The translations under genes and the position numbers were made by a program. 64,000 nt of DNA from FEN-1297 sp963843605 (GTDB taxonomy: Bacteria; Bacteroidota; Ignavibacteria; Ignavibacteriales; Ignavibacteriaceae), in assembly GCA_963843605.1 (NCBI GenBank), contig CAWJLA010000001.1:682001-746000 (forward strand). Direction: 5' to 3'. Of the stretch, positions 26,839 to 36,321 are shown one piece after another (the stretch's first letter is position 1; every line of letters begins with the position of its first letter). The notes under the pieces were generated by a model, which made no database searches, was not told the DNA's origin, and saw only the letters and a program-made list of their open reading frames with translations.

Positions 26839-27055
26839 GAAACCAAAAATCTTTTCAAATAAAGAGAATAAATTTAATTCTAACCCGTAAAAAAGTCAAG
26901 GAATACTATATTAATTATTATGGGAAAAAGGGCCGTATATCGTTTATTTAAGTAATTTAAAGAGAAAAATTACCACTTGCCGCGGAAAATCAGTTTGAAG
27001 CGTTTAATAAAATTACTAATTTTGACCGGCTGTTAACAAAAACATAGTGATATAA

Positions 27056-28093
27056 ATGAAATTCTTAATTACCGGGGGAGCCGGCTTCTTAGGCATAAAT
27101 CTAATCAGATATATTTATACCCGTGGTCATAAAATAGTTTCTCTAGATATTGCCGATTTCGATTATCCGGACATGATTGATAAAATCGAAGTTGTAAAGG
27201 GAGACATAAGAGACAAAAACCTCGTGACGGAATTATGCAAGGATATTGATGTAATCATTCACACCGCGGCTGCACTGCCTTTATATAAACCCGAAGATAT
27301 TTTGTCAACAGACATCGGCGGAACTAAGAATCTGCTTGAAGCATCCGAAAAAAACGACGTAAAAAGATTCATTCATATCTCTTCTACCGCAGTTTACGGA
27401 ATCCCGGATCACCATCCCATTAAAGAAGACGATAAGCTCGACGGAGTGGGGCATTACGGAAAAGCCAAAATTATGGCCGAAGAGGAATGCTTGAAGCTGC
27501 GATCAAAAGGTTTTTGTGTGCCCATCCTCCGGCCGAAATCATTTATCGGTCCGGAAAGACTCGGAGTTTTCGATCTTCTGTACGATTGGGCTAAAGACGG
27601 CAAAGGATTTCCGATGATCGGGAACGGCAATAACAGATACCAGCTTCTCGACGTCGAGGATTTATGCGAAGCTGTTTATTTATGCTCTACACTCGATAAT
27701 CATAAAGTGAACGATACCTTTAATATCGGTGCTAAAGAATTTACTACCATGCGAGAAGATTATCAGGCGGTTCTGGACTATGCCGGATTCGGTAAAAAGA
27801 TAGCAGGATTACCTGAAAAACCGGTCATTTTAATCTTAAAAATATTGGAAGCATTTAGACTCTCTCCTTTATATAAATGGGTATATGAGACGGCTTCAAA
27901 AGATTCTTTCGTATCCATCGAAAAAGCGGAAATTATTTTAGGATTTACGCCGAAATATTCCAACAAGGACGCATTAATAAAAAATTATAAATGGTATGTA
28001 GATCATTTCGACGAGTTTAAAAATAAAAGCGGCGTTTCTCACCGCGTACCTTGGAAACAAGGTGTTCTTAGAATTGCCAAGAAATTCTTTTAA
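27056..28093 (+). CDS. NAD-dependent epimerase/dehydratase (extended SDR)
   Basis: The protein has 345 residues. The N-terminal Rossmann motif FLITGGAGFLGINL (GxxGxxG) binds NAD(P). SSTAVYG and the catalytic Tyr-Lys pair in YGKAKIMAE (Y137xxxK style) place it among extended short-chain dehydrogenases, near UDP-sugar epimerases or 3-beta-HSD-like enzymes. The segment NGNNRYQLLDVEDLCEAVY is typical of the substrate domain. The exact substrate is not visible. It is transcribed divergently from the rplM operon and followed 145 bp later by the deoxyhypusine-synthase-like gene. Confidence 0.85.
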   Translation: MKFLITGGAGFLGINLIRYIYTRGHKIVSLDIADFDYPDMIDKIEVVKGDIRDKNLVTELCKDIDVIIHTAAALPLYKPEDILSTDIGGTKNLLEASEKNDVKRFIHISSTAVYGIPDHHPIKEDDKLDGVGHYGKAKIMAEEECLKLRSKGFCVPILRPKSFIGPERLGVFDLLYDWAKDGKGFPMIGNGNNRYQLLDVEDLCEAVYLCSTLDNHKVNDTFNIGAKEFTTMREDYQAVLDYAGFGKKIAGLPEKPVILILKILEAFRLSPLYKWVYETASKDSFVSIEKAEIILGFTPKYSNKDALIKNYKWYVDHFDEFKNKSGVSHRVPWKQGVLRIAKKFF

Positions 28094-28238
28094 AACAACC
28101 TCCGGTTTTAGTTCGCAAGGCAGCCTATGTTCAGTGCTATGCGATATTTAAACCGGTTATATATTAATTCATGTTTTCTTTTTATTTTGTATAAGTTATT
28201 TTAATTTGAATTTAAAACCTACAATAAGGAGTGAAAAA

Positions 28239-29282
28239 ATGGCTAGCAAGAGTGATTTTCTGAAAGATACGATTAAGCATATTAATATTAAGGAGCATAA
28301 TGTTATTCAGCTTGTTGATGCTATGGAACATATGGCTTTTTCGGCCAGGGATCTTAACCGCGCCGCAAAAATATATGATATGATGATCAGAGATAAAAAC
28401 TGCGGAATTATTTTAACGCTTGCCGGAAGTTTGTTCAGCGCAGGACTTAAAAAAGTAGTTTATGACCTGGTGATGAATAATATGGTGGATGCTATTGTAT
28501 CTACCGGTGCCGTTATGGTTGACCAGGATTTTTTTGAAGCTCTCGGGTTTAAACACTATAAAGGAACACCGTTCAGCGATGATAATCAGTTGAGGGAATT
28601 ACACATCGACAGAATTTACGATACATACATAGACGAAGACGAATTAAGAGTATGCGATGAAACCACGGCAAAAATTTTCAACAGCCTTGAACCCAAACCT
28701 TATTCTTCAAGAGAACTGCTTCGTGAATTCGGAAAATATTTAGAAAATAACGGCGGCCCTAAGGTTGAAGATTCGGTAATATATGCCGCATATAAAAAGA
28801 ACGTACCCATTTTTGTTCCGGCCTTCTCCGATTGTTCTGCCGGCTTCGGATTTGTTATGCACCAGACAGAACACCCGGATAAACATGTTTCAATAGATTC
28901 TGCAAAAGACTTTTTGGAATTAACAAAGATAAAACTGCATAGCAACGAAACCGGAATATTTATGATCGGCGGCGGCGTACCTAAAAACTTTACCCAGGAT
29001 ATAGTAGTCGCAGCAGACATTTTGCGGGAAGATGCTCCAATGCATAAATATGCCGTACAGATTACCGTTGCCGATGTTAGAGACGGTGCTCTTTCAAGCT
29101 CTACGCTGAAAGAAGCGAGTTCATGGGGAAAGGTAGAAACAACTTTTGAACAGATGGTCTACTCCGAGGCTACAATGGCTATGCCGCTTATTGCAGGTTA
29201 CGCATATCACAAGGGCGCATGGAAAGACAGAAAACCGAAAGAGTTTTCAAAAATATTTCAGAATGAAAAAGTAAGCGCATAA
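28239..29282 (+). CDS. Deoxyhypusine synthase family protein
   Basis: The protein has 347 residues from the ATG at 28239, which has AAGGAG at 28226-28231, 7 nt upstream. An in-frame TTG at 28206 is less likely. The NAD-binding Rossmann-like DHS fold is shown by GIILTLAGSLFSAGLKKVV, DAIVSTGAVMVDQDF, VPIFVPAFSDCSAGFG and GGGVPKNFTQD. The active-site Lys is Lys298 in EASSWGKV, as in eukaryotic and archaeal enzymes (SWGKI). Bacteria have no canonical eIF5A, and bacterial family members include homospermidine synthases and enzymes of unknown role. A role in spermidine-derived polyamine chemistry is therefore the best guess. Confidence 0.85.
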   Translation: MASKSDFLKDTIKHINIKEHNVIQLVDAMEHMAFSARDLNRAAKIYDMMIRDKNCGIILTLAGSLFSAGLKKVVYDLVMNNMVDAIVSTGAVMVDQDFFEALGFKHYKGTPFSDDNQLRELHIDRIYDTYIDEDELRVCDETTAKIFNSLEPKPYSSRELLREFGKYLENNGGPKVEDSVIYAAYKKNVPIFVPAFSDCSAGFGFVMHQTEHPDKHVSIDSAKDFLELTKIKLHSNETGIFMIGGGVPKNFTQDIVVAADILREDAPMHKYAVQITVADVRDGALSSSTLKEASSWGKVETTFEQMVYSEATMAMPLIAGYAYHKGAWKDRKPKEFSKIFQNEKVSA

Positions 29283-29322
29283 AGGTATAAGCACCTTTAA
29301 TAACAGATAAATACGTTTTTTT

Positions 29323-29344
29323 AAATGCCTCACATGAGGCATTT
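29323..29344 (+). terminator. Rho-independent terminator
   Basis: The perfect inverted repeat AAATGCCTCA (29323-29332) / TGAGGCATTT (29335-29344) is followed by TTCTATTTTTATTTT. It is 40 bp after the deoxyhypusine-synthase-like gene. Confidence 0.88.
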
Positions 29345-29425
29345 TCTATTTTTATTTTAGTAACTTAAAATCAAAAGAAAGTTATTTAAAAATATCTTAT
29401 ATTGGCAGACTTTAACGGGATTTAT

Positions 29426-31558
29426 ATGATAACCGGTAAGGAATTATTAAAAAAATATAACCAGCCGAATAATTTTTTCAACCGAGATCTAAGCTGGGTG
29501 GAATTTAACAGAAGAGTTCTGGAAGAAGCATTAAATCTGGATTTACCTCTGCTGGAAAAAGTGAAGTTTATTTCCATATTCCATTCTAATCTTGATGAAT
29601 TTTACATGATCAGAATTTCCGGTTTAAAAGAACAGATTGCCGCTAATGTTTCGGAGCCTACAATAGACGGTTTAACTCCGCTCGAACAATTGCAGAAAAT
29701 AGAAAAATTACTCAAACCCATGCTTGCACGCGTTATGGATCTTTGGGTTAAAGAAATCGTACCTTCTTTAAGAAAAGAAAACATAGATATTGTAGACTTT
29801 GAATCTTTGAAAAAAGAAGAACAGAATACACTAACCGAATACTTTAAACAGGAGGTTTATCCGGTTCTTACTCCGCTTGCCTTCGATCCGGGCAGGCCTT
29901 TTCCTTATATATCAAATCTGAGTTTAAGCTTAGCCATCCTGGTAAGAAAACCGAACGGCGAAGAACATTTTGCCCGTGTAAAAGTGCCGAGCATTTTACC
30001 AAGAATGCTGCAAATAGATCCTATTCTCTCGCCGCAGAAAAAAATTACTACTAACGGACAATTCTTTGCGAAATATATGTGGCTCGGTGATTTAATAAAA
30101 GCAAATTTACCTCTTCTTTTCCCAGGTATGGAAGTTATTGAAGCCCACCGTTTCAGAATTACCAGGGATACCGATATCGAACTACAGGAAGACGAAGCAG
30201 ATGATTTGCTGAGGGTAATAGAGGAAAATATAAGACAAAGAAGATTCGGACGCGTAGTAAGACTTGAAGTAGAAAAAGACATGCCCGAATTTATGCTTGA
30301 AACATTAACCGAAAATCTTCAGATCACTCGAGAAGAGGTGCATATAATCGACGGGGTTCTGGGATTAAGCGATTTAATGACGCTGTACAGCCTGCCCGTT
30401 CATCATCTAAAAGCCAAGCCTTACTATCCGGTTATTCCCAGAGTGTTCGACGAAGAAGATGATATATTTTCCATAATCAGACAGAAAGACATCCTTCTGC
30501 ATCATCCATATCATTCGTTTAATCCGGTAATAGACTTTATTAAACAGGCCGCGAAAGATCCGGATGTATTGGCAATTAAGCAGACGCTCTACCGCGTCGG
30601 AACCGATTCGCCCATTATCAAATATCTTATCGAAGCTGCCGAGCGAGGCAAACAGGTTGCAGTATTGGTTGAACTCAAAGCGAGATTCGACGAGCAGAAC
30701 AATATTTTTTGGGCAAGGGAATTGGAAAAAGTGGGCGTGCATGTCGTATACGGCCTGGTAGGTTTAAAAACGCATGCAAAGATGATACTGGTTGTAAGAA
30801 AAGAATTTGACGGTGTAAAAAAATATGTTCACATGTCTACCGGGAATTATAATACGACGACCGCAAAGCTATATACTGATTTAGGATTATTTACTTCTGA
30901 CGAGGATATTTGTGCTGATGTTTCGGATATTTTTAATTATCTCACAGGCTATTCGAAGCAGACCGCGTTCAAAAAGTTAATCGTGGCTCCGATAAACATG
31001 AGAGAAAAAATTCTGGAATTAATTTTAAGGGAAATCGATAATGTTAAGTCCGGCGGGAAAGGAAAAATAATATTTAAGATTAATGCGCTTGTCGATCCGG
31101 TAATCATTTCCGCATTATATGAAGCATCGAATGCAGGCGTCGATATCGATCTGATAGTAAGAGGAATCTGCTGTCTTGTTCCGGACATCGAAGGATTGAG
31201 CAGGAATATAAAAGTAATCAGCATTGTCGGAAGATACCTTGAACATAGCCGGGTATTTTATTTTTACAATAATAACTGCGAAGAGATTTATTTGGGTAGC
31301 GCCGATATGATGCAGAGAAATTTGGATAGAAGAGTCGAGATTATCTTCCCTATAGAAGATCAGAAGCTTAAAAATGAGATATTAAAAACATTAATAAAAG
31401 TTTCGATAAAGGATAATTCTAAAGCCAGGCTGCTGCACCCAGATATGAGTTATACGTTCATTGAGACTCCGGGAAATAACAGGTGCATTGATGCACAGGA
31501 GTGGCTGATGAACCATACTATAAAAGTAAAAGGAAAATCCATTAAGACAAAGCAGTAA
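29426..31558 (+). CDS. ppk1: Polyphosphate kinase 1
   Basis: The protein has 710 residues from the ATG at 29426; an in-frame TTG 24 bp upstream is less likely. Motifs in order: FFNRDLSWVEFNRRVLEEA (N domain), KFISIFHSNLDEFYMIRI, YHSFNPVIDFIKQAAKDPDV, the catalytic histidine in HMSTGNYN and the second phospholipase-D-like motif SADMMQRNLDRRVE. It reversibly polymerises phosphate from ATP. The length matches PPK1. It is a single gene after a strong terminator, with a 180-bp gap before the ABC transporter genes. Confidence 0.97.
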   Translation: MITGKELLKKYNQPNNFFNRDLSWVEFNRRVLEEALNLDLPLLEKVKFISIFHSNLDEFYMIRISGLKEQIAANVSEPTIDGLTPLEQLQKIEKLLKPMLARVMDLWVKEIVPSLRKENIDIVDFESLKKEEQNTLTEYFKQEVYPVLTPLAFDPGRPFPYISNLSLSLAILVRKPNGEEHFARVKVPSILPRMLQIDPILSPQKKITTNGQFFAKYMWLGDLIKANLPLLFPGMEVIEAHRFRITRDTDIELQEDEADDLLRVIEENIRQRRFGRVVRLEVEKDMPEFMLETLTENLQITREEVHIIDGVLGLSDLMTLYSLPVHHLKAKPYYPVIPRVFDEEDDIFSIIRQKDILLHHPYHSFNPVIDFIKQAAKDPDVLAIKQTLYRVGTDSPIIKYLIEAAERGKQVAVLVELKARFDEQNNIFWARELEKVGVHVVYGLVGLKTHAKMILVVRKEFDGVKKYVHMSTGNYNTTTAKLYTDLGLFTSDEDICADVSDIFNYLTGYSKQTAFKKLIVAPINMREKILELILREIDNVKSGGKGKIIFKINALVDPVIISALYEASNAGVDIDLIVRGICCLVPDIEGLSRNIKVISIVGRYLEHSRVFYFYNNNCEEIYLGSADMMQRNLDRRVEIIFPIEDQKLKNEILKTLIKVSIKDNSKARLLHPDMSYTFIETPGNNRCIDAQEWLMNHTIKVKGKSIKTKQ

Positions 31559-31738
31559 TTCTTGACGAAGCCGGTTTTTAATCATGACTAAAATTTTCAA
31601 ATTCGGTTTTAATTAGAATTAAATTCGGCTCGCCCCTATTATAACCGGCATTCTTACGGAGGTAAAATGCTATTTAACTAGTCTACGCTCTCCATTACAA
31701 AAAAACTGAATTGTACTAAACCAATATAGATTTCGGTT

Positions 31739-33463
31739 ATGAGAAGGTTTCTCTTTAATTTTAAATTCGAGCAGACTACGGGCAGATATTTCAGCTGGGG
31801 AGATTTTCTTGTAATAGCTGCGTTAATCGGTTTTATTTATGCCGGAGTCCATCTTGCAATTTATACTCCGTCCGTAATTAAAGGCCCGAATATATCTCTC
31901 AGCCCCAAAGCACTTCCCTGGTACACCATCCTTTCGATAGCAAGAATGGCCGCAGCATACCTTCTCTCTGTTTTGTTTTCTATTATTTACGGAAGAGTTG
32001 CGGCAAACAATAAAAGATCCGAAAAGATTATGCTGCCGCTTCTTGATGTTTTGCAGAGCATTCCGATTTTATCTTTTCTGCCTGTTGTGGTTCTGAGTTT
32101 GAGAGCTGTATTGCCGCAGAATATTGCAGCCGAACTTGGCTCCGTCATTCTGATATTTACCAGTCAGGTTTGGAATATGACCTTTTCGTGGTATCAGTCT
32201 CTTACAACCGTTCCGAAGGAATTAAAAGAAGTCAGTTCCATTTTTAAATTAAACAGCTGGTTAAAATTCAAAACTCTCGAAGTTCCGTTTGCAATGATAA
32301 GTTTTGTCTGGAATAGTATGATGAGCTGGGCCGGGGGCTGGTTTTTTCTTATGGCCGCCGAAATTTTTACTGTCGGCGATAAAGACTTTAGGCTTCCGGG
32401 ACTCGGATCTTACCTTCAGCAGGCAGCAACTACGGGTAATTTAACAGCAATTTTATGGGGAATCGGCACGCTTGTTTTTGTAATCGTAATGCTGGATCAA
32501 TTTGTATGGCGGCCGCTTCTAGCTTGGTCTGATAGATTCAAAGTTGAAACCGTTGAGGGCGACGAGATGCCTACTTCATGGTTCTACGACTTGTTAAGAA
32601 ACGCAAATTTATTGAGCCGTCTGAACGAACGTGTCTTTTTACCGCTGCGCGAAAAAATCGATCTATGGCTGGGCGCTCAATTCAATAAAACAGAAGAAGG
32701 TAAAAAGCATAGGGTAATTCCTAAAAAAATTTTTAGGATTATACCGTATACAATAATGATTTTAATAATATACGGCGCTTACAATGCAGGTGCATTGCTA
32801 TTAAAAGTTAATGCAAGCAATTGGGCTGAAATCGGCTTCGGGCTCATAGCCACTCTTCTCAGGGTTTTTGCCGCACTAATTATTGCACTTGCATGGACTG
32901 TACCGCTCGGAGTGGCAATAGGTACAAACAAAAAACTATCTAACTTCCTTCAGCCTTTTGTACAGATTTTGGCATCAATTCCCGCCACCGCATTATTCCC
33001 GGTATTCCTACTGTTCTTATTGGCACTGCCCGGCGGATTGAACATTGCCGCAGTATTATTAATGCTGCTCGGTACTCAATGGTACCTGTTATTCAATATT
33101 ATAGCTGGTGCAAGCGCTATTCCACAGGATCTGAAATATACCGCCAAACTGCTGCACATAAAAAAGTGGCAGAGATGGAAAACATTGATTCTGCCGGCGT
33201 TGTTCCCTTACTTAATTACTGGTTCCATTGCCGCCAGCGGCGGCGCATGGAATGCCAGCATAGTTGCCGAATATGTTAACTTCGGAGGCAGGATAATGTC
33301 CACAAACGGAATCGGTGCCATTATCTCTGAATCAACAGCCGCAGGTAATTATCCTGTTCTGCTCGCTTCAACTTTAAGTATGATCTTAACCGTTGTGCTG
33401 ATAAACAGATTTTTATGGAGACGCCTTTACAGACTGGCCGAAGAACAATACAGGCTGGATTAA
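31739..33463 (+). CDS. ABC transporter permease with two fused transmembrane domains (NitT/TauT type)
   Basis: The protein has 574 residues with about 12 transmembrane segments in two halves. Each half has a BPD_transp_1 domain with an EAA-like loop: ELKEVSSIFKLNSWLKFKTLEVP near residue 160-185 and IPQDLKYTAKLLHIKKWQRW near 460-480. Fusion of two permease units is known for NitT/TauT-like systems in this phylum. It is followed after 15 bp by its ATPase. No substrate-binding protein gene is in the cluster, so the substrate is not evident. Confidence 0.85.
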   Translation: MRRFLFNFKFEQTTGRYFSWGDFLVIAALIGFIYAGVHLAIYTPSVIKGPNISLSPKALPWYTILSIARMAAAYLLSVLFSIIYGRVAANNKRSEKIMLPLLDVLQSIPILSFLPVVVLSLRAVLPQNIAAELGSVILIFTSQVWNMTFSWYQSLTTVPKELKEVSSIFKLNSWLKFKTLEVPFAMISFVWNSMMSWAGGWFFLMAAEIFTVGDKDFRLPGLGSYLQQAATTGNLTAILWGIGTLVFVIVMLDQFVWRPLLAWSDRFKVETVEGDEMPTSWFYDLLRNANLLSRLNERVFLPLREKIDLWLGAQFNKTEEGKKHRVIPKKIFRIIPYTIMILIIYGAYNAGALLLKVNASNWAEIGFGLIATLLRVFAALIIALAWTVPLGVAIGTNKKLSNFLQPFVQILASIPATALFPVFLLFLLALPGGLNIAAVLLMLLGTQWYLLFNIIAGASAIPQDLKYTAKLLHIKKWQRWKTLILPALFPYLITGSIAASGGAWNASIVAEYVNFGGRIMSTNGIGAIISESTAAGNYPVLLASTLSMILTVVLINRFLWRRLYRLAEEQYRLD

Positions 33464-33478
33464 TTTAAGGATAATTTT

Positions 33479-34792
33479 ATGAATCAAATCTTAAATAACG
33501 ATGCTGCTTTGCTTCAGTTGCAAAGCGTAAACCAAACATATGGTTCGGGACAGCGGCAGTTTACTGCGGTCCATGATATAAATCTTACCATCAAAAAAGG
33601 CGAGTTCGTGGCTCTGCTGGGCCCTTCTGGTTGCGGTAAAAGCACTTTATTAAGAATAATAACCGGACTGCAGCAGCCTTCGCACGGCTCCGTACTTTAT
33701 AAAGGAAACAAATTAAAAGGTGTAAATCCTCACGCAACAATCGTGTTTCAGTCGTTTGCCCTCTTTCCGTGGTTAAATGTTCTCGAAAATGTGGAAGTAG
33801 CTCTTAAAGCTATTGGCATCCCGCAGAAAGAGCGGACCCCGAAAGCTGTGGATGCATTGGACCGGGTCGGTCTTGACGGTTTCGAGATGGCTTACCCGCG
33901 GGAACTTTCCGGAGGAATGAGACAGAAAGTAGGATTTGCCAGAGCAATGGTGGTTGAACCTGAATTACTTTGTCTTGATGAGCCTTTCTCTGCACTGGAC
34001 GTGCTCTCGGCTGAAACATTAAGGGGTGAGCTTCTTGAATTGTGGACCAGCGGAAAAATACCTACTCAAGCTATTCTAATGGTAAGCCATAATATCGAAG
34101 AAGCAATTTTTATGGCCGACAGAATAATCGTAATGGATAAGAACCCGGGAAGAATAATCTCCGACCATATTATTGGACTTTCACATCCCAGGCAGCGAAA
34201 GTCATCCGAGTTTCAAATTCTTGTCGATCAGGTTTATGCTATACTGGCCGGGCAAACTCAACCCGAAAATATAGAGCTTGGTACTGCACCCGGCGAGCCC
34301 GGTATAACCAGGCGGCTGCCCCATGTTCCAATAGCTAACCTGGCCGGTATGCTGGAGTTTTTACTCGATACGCCGAACAAAAAATTCGATATCTATGTGC
34401 TGGCCGATGAACTGGCCGTCGATTCCGACGAATTACTTCATCTTACCGAGGCCGCGGAATTATTGGGATTTGTTACAATAGGAAGCGGCGATATCGCTCT
34501 GACTCCGCTCGGCGAAACATTTGCCGAAGCAAGTATTACGGCGCGCAAAGAAATTTTTGCTTCAAGAGTAAAGCGTATTCCGATTTTCGGCTGGCTGATA
34601 ACTCTGCTGAGACTTGCAGAAAAACAGGAACTGAAACGCGAAACGGTGTTAGAAGCGCTGGAACAGGAATTCCCTCAGGAAGAAGCGGAAATGCAGTTCG
34701 ATACAATGACAAATTGGGGACGCTACGCAGAAATATTTGTATACGAAGACAACGAGGAAATGCTTTATATCGAACAATCTCCGGCAGCTTAA
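33479..34792 (+). CDS. ABC transporter ATP-binding protein with AAA-associated C-terminal domain
   Basis: The protein has 437 residues. The first 260 residues are a NitT/TauT-type ATPase: Walker A GPSGCGKST, Q-loop VFQSFALFPWLN, signature LSGGMRQKVGFARAM, Walker B LLCLDEPFSAL and switch His in MVSHNIEE. The remaining 150 residues (from about 270) match the AAA-associated domain seen on some of these ATPases (KKFDIYVLADELAVDSDELL, ALTPLGETFAEASI). That domain is a possible regulatory or sensing part. It works with the permease just upstream. Confidence 0.88.
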   Translation: MNQILNNDAALLQLQSVNQTYGSGQRQFTAVHDINLTIKKGEFVALLGPSGCGKSTLLRIITGLQQPSHGSVLYKGNKLKGVNPHATIVFQSFALFPWLNVLENVEVALKAIGIPQKERTPKAVDALDRVGLDGFEMAYPRELSGGMRQKVGFARAMVVEPELLCLDEPFSALDVLSAETLRGELLELWTSGKIPTQAILMVSHNIEEAIFMADRIIVMDKNPGRIISDHIIGLSHPRQRKSSEFQILVDQVYAILAGQTQPENIELGTAPGEPGITRRLPHVPIANLAGMLEFLLDTPNKKFDIYVLADELAVDSDELLHLTEAAELLGFVTIGSGDIALTPLGETFAEASITARKEIFASRVKRIPIFGWLITLLRLAEKQELKRETVLEALEQEFPQEEAEMQFDTMTNWGRYAEIFVYEDNEEMLYIEQSPAA

Positions 34793-34861
34793 TTATGGCA
34801 TACTAATTAAGAGATAATTTTCTTAATTTTGAGCTTAATTTTTGAAAAGGAAAGGATTTAA

Positions 34862-35971
34862 ATGGCAGATATAACAAAAAGCGGAATATTGAATGCTTTA
34901 AAAAAAGTAGACGACCCGAACTTTAATAAAGATTTATTGATACTTAATTCGATTAAAAATGTAGAGTCAAAAGGCAATTTATTAAAAGTAGATCTTTCTC
35001 TATCTATCCCGAAAGAAAATATTACGGAACAATTGAAAAATAAATTTTCATCTCTCCTTATGAGCGAATTCAAGGGAATCGGAAAAGTGGAAATTAATAT
35101 TGATGCAAAGACAGCTGCTAAACAGGAAGGGAAAAAAAACACGGTGCTTCCCGGAGTAAAATATACGATTGCTGTAGCCAGCGGCAAAGGCGGTGTGGGT
35201 AAAAGTACGGTAGCCGTTAATCTGGCCGTAGCTCTGGCTAAAGACGGTGCTTCGGTAGGATTGATCGACGCCGATATTTACGGCCCCAGTATTCCTTTAA
35301 TGCTCGGCATTAAAGACAAACCTAAAGTTTTTCAGAACCAGCAGTCGATGAAAATTATACCTCTTCAGAACTACGGCGTAAAAGTAATATCGATAGGATT
35401 ACTTGTTGAAGACGATGCTCCGGTTATCTGGCGCGGCCCGATGGCGAGCGGCGCGGTTAAACAATTTATGACGGATGTAGATTGGGGAGAACTTGATTAT
35501 TTGATTTTCGATATGCCTCCCGGTACCGGTGATATACAATTAACTTTGGTACAGACCATTCCTCTTTCGGGAGCGGTGATTGTTACTACTCCGCAGGAAG
35601 TTTCTTTAATAGACGCCAGGAAAGCTCTAAAAATGTTTACTCGCGTTAACGTTCCGGTACTCGGTATTGTCGAAAATATGAGTTACTTTATAGCACCGGA
35701 TACGGGAAATAAATACGATATATTCGGAACCGGCGGGGGTTCAAAAATTGCAAAAGAACTTGAAACTACATTCCTTGGCGGAATTCCGATTGACCCCAGA
35801 ATCCGCATCGGCGGGGACAACGGTATTCCGATCGTTTATGATAATCCCGATTCCGAGCACGGAAAAGCAGTTATAAAGATTTCAAGGATGCTGGCGGAAC
35901 AGATAAAGAAAATGAACCTGTCAGGCGGCTCTTCATCTAATTTGGAAATTCTTCTGGACGACGATAATTAG
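34862..35971 (+). CDS. apbC: Mrp/ApbC iron-sulfur cluster carrier ATPase
   Basis: The protein has 369 residues. An N-terminal MIP18/DUF59-like domain (about 1-90) is followed by a ParA/MinD-type ATPase with deviant Walker A ASGKGGVGKST (about 107-117), DADIYGPSIPLMLG, DMPPGTGDIQLTL and a C-terminal CPxx-less end. Apo-protein loading with [4Fe-4S] clusters is the known role of this family. It is followed by a NifU-type scaffold gene after 82 bp, which fits an Fe-S assembly pair. Confidence 0.93.
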   Translation: MADITKSGILNALKKVDDPNFNKDLLILNSIKNVESKGNLLKVDLSLSIPKENITEQLKNKFSSLLMSEFKGIGKVEINIDAKTAAKQEGKKNTVLPGVKYTIAVASGKGGVGKSTVAVNLAVALAKDGASVGLIDADIYGPSIPLMLGIKDKPKVFQNQQSMKIIPLQNYGVKVISIGLLVEDDAPVIWRGPMASGAVKQFMTDVDWGELDYLIFDMPPGTGDIQLTLVQTIPLSGAVIVTTPQEVSLIDARKALKMFTRVNVPVLGIVENMSYFIAPDTGNKYDIFGTGGGSKIAKELETTFLGGIPIDPRIRIGGDNGIPIVYDNPDSEHGKAVIKISRMLAEQIKKMNLSGGSSSNLEILLDDDN

Positions 35972-36053
35972 TTTTCTCTTGTAATTTATTATACTTATAC
36001 TTATTTAAGTGTGAAAAAAATGTACCGGTAATATACCAGGGGAACTGATAATT

Positions 36054-36293
36054 ATGGAAAATTTGATGAGAGAAAATGTATTAAAGGCGCTGGATACAAT
36101 GAGACCGTTTTTACAATCGGATAACGGCGATATAGAGCTAATAGAAATTACGGATGATGCGATTGTAAAAGTAAAATTAACCGGCGCCTGCAGCCTGTGC
36201 CCAATGTCTCAGATGACTTTAAGAGCAGGGGTTGAAAGAGCCTTAATGCGGCAGGTTCCCGGAATAAGAAGGGTTGAAGCAGTAAATATCTGA
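36054..36293 (+). CDS. NifU-like (Nfu) iron-sulfur scaffold protein
   Basis: The protein has 79 residues. It is a stand-alone NifU C-terminal domain: VLKALDTMRPFLQSDNGDIELIEI then the cluster-binding CxxC in GACSLCPMSQMTLRAGVERAL. A GGGGAA-like Shine-Dalgarno is about 9 nt before the ATG. It probably holds a labile Fe-S cluster and passes it on, together with the ApbC protein encoded just upstream. Confidence 0.9.
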   Translation: MENLMRENVLKALDTMRPFLQSDNGDIELIEITDDAIVKVKLTGACSLCPMSQMTLRAGVERALMRQVPGIRRVEAVNI

Positions 36294-36321
36294 ATAATTT
36301 CAGAACATCGGAAATATCTTT

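Noticed and set aside
28206..28238. Upstream TTG start of the deoxyhypusine-synthase-like gene
   Set aside because: AAGGAG at 28226-28231 is correctly spaced for the ATG at 28239.
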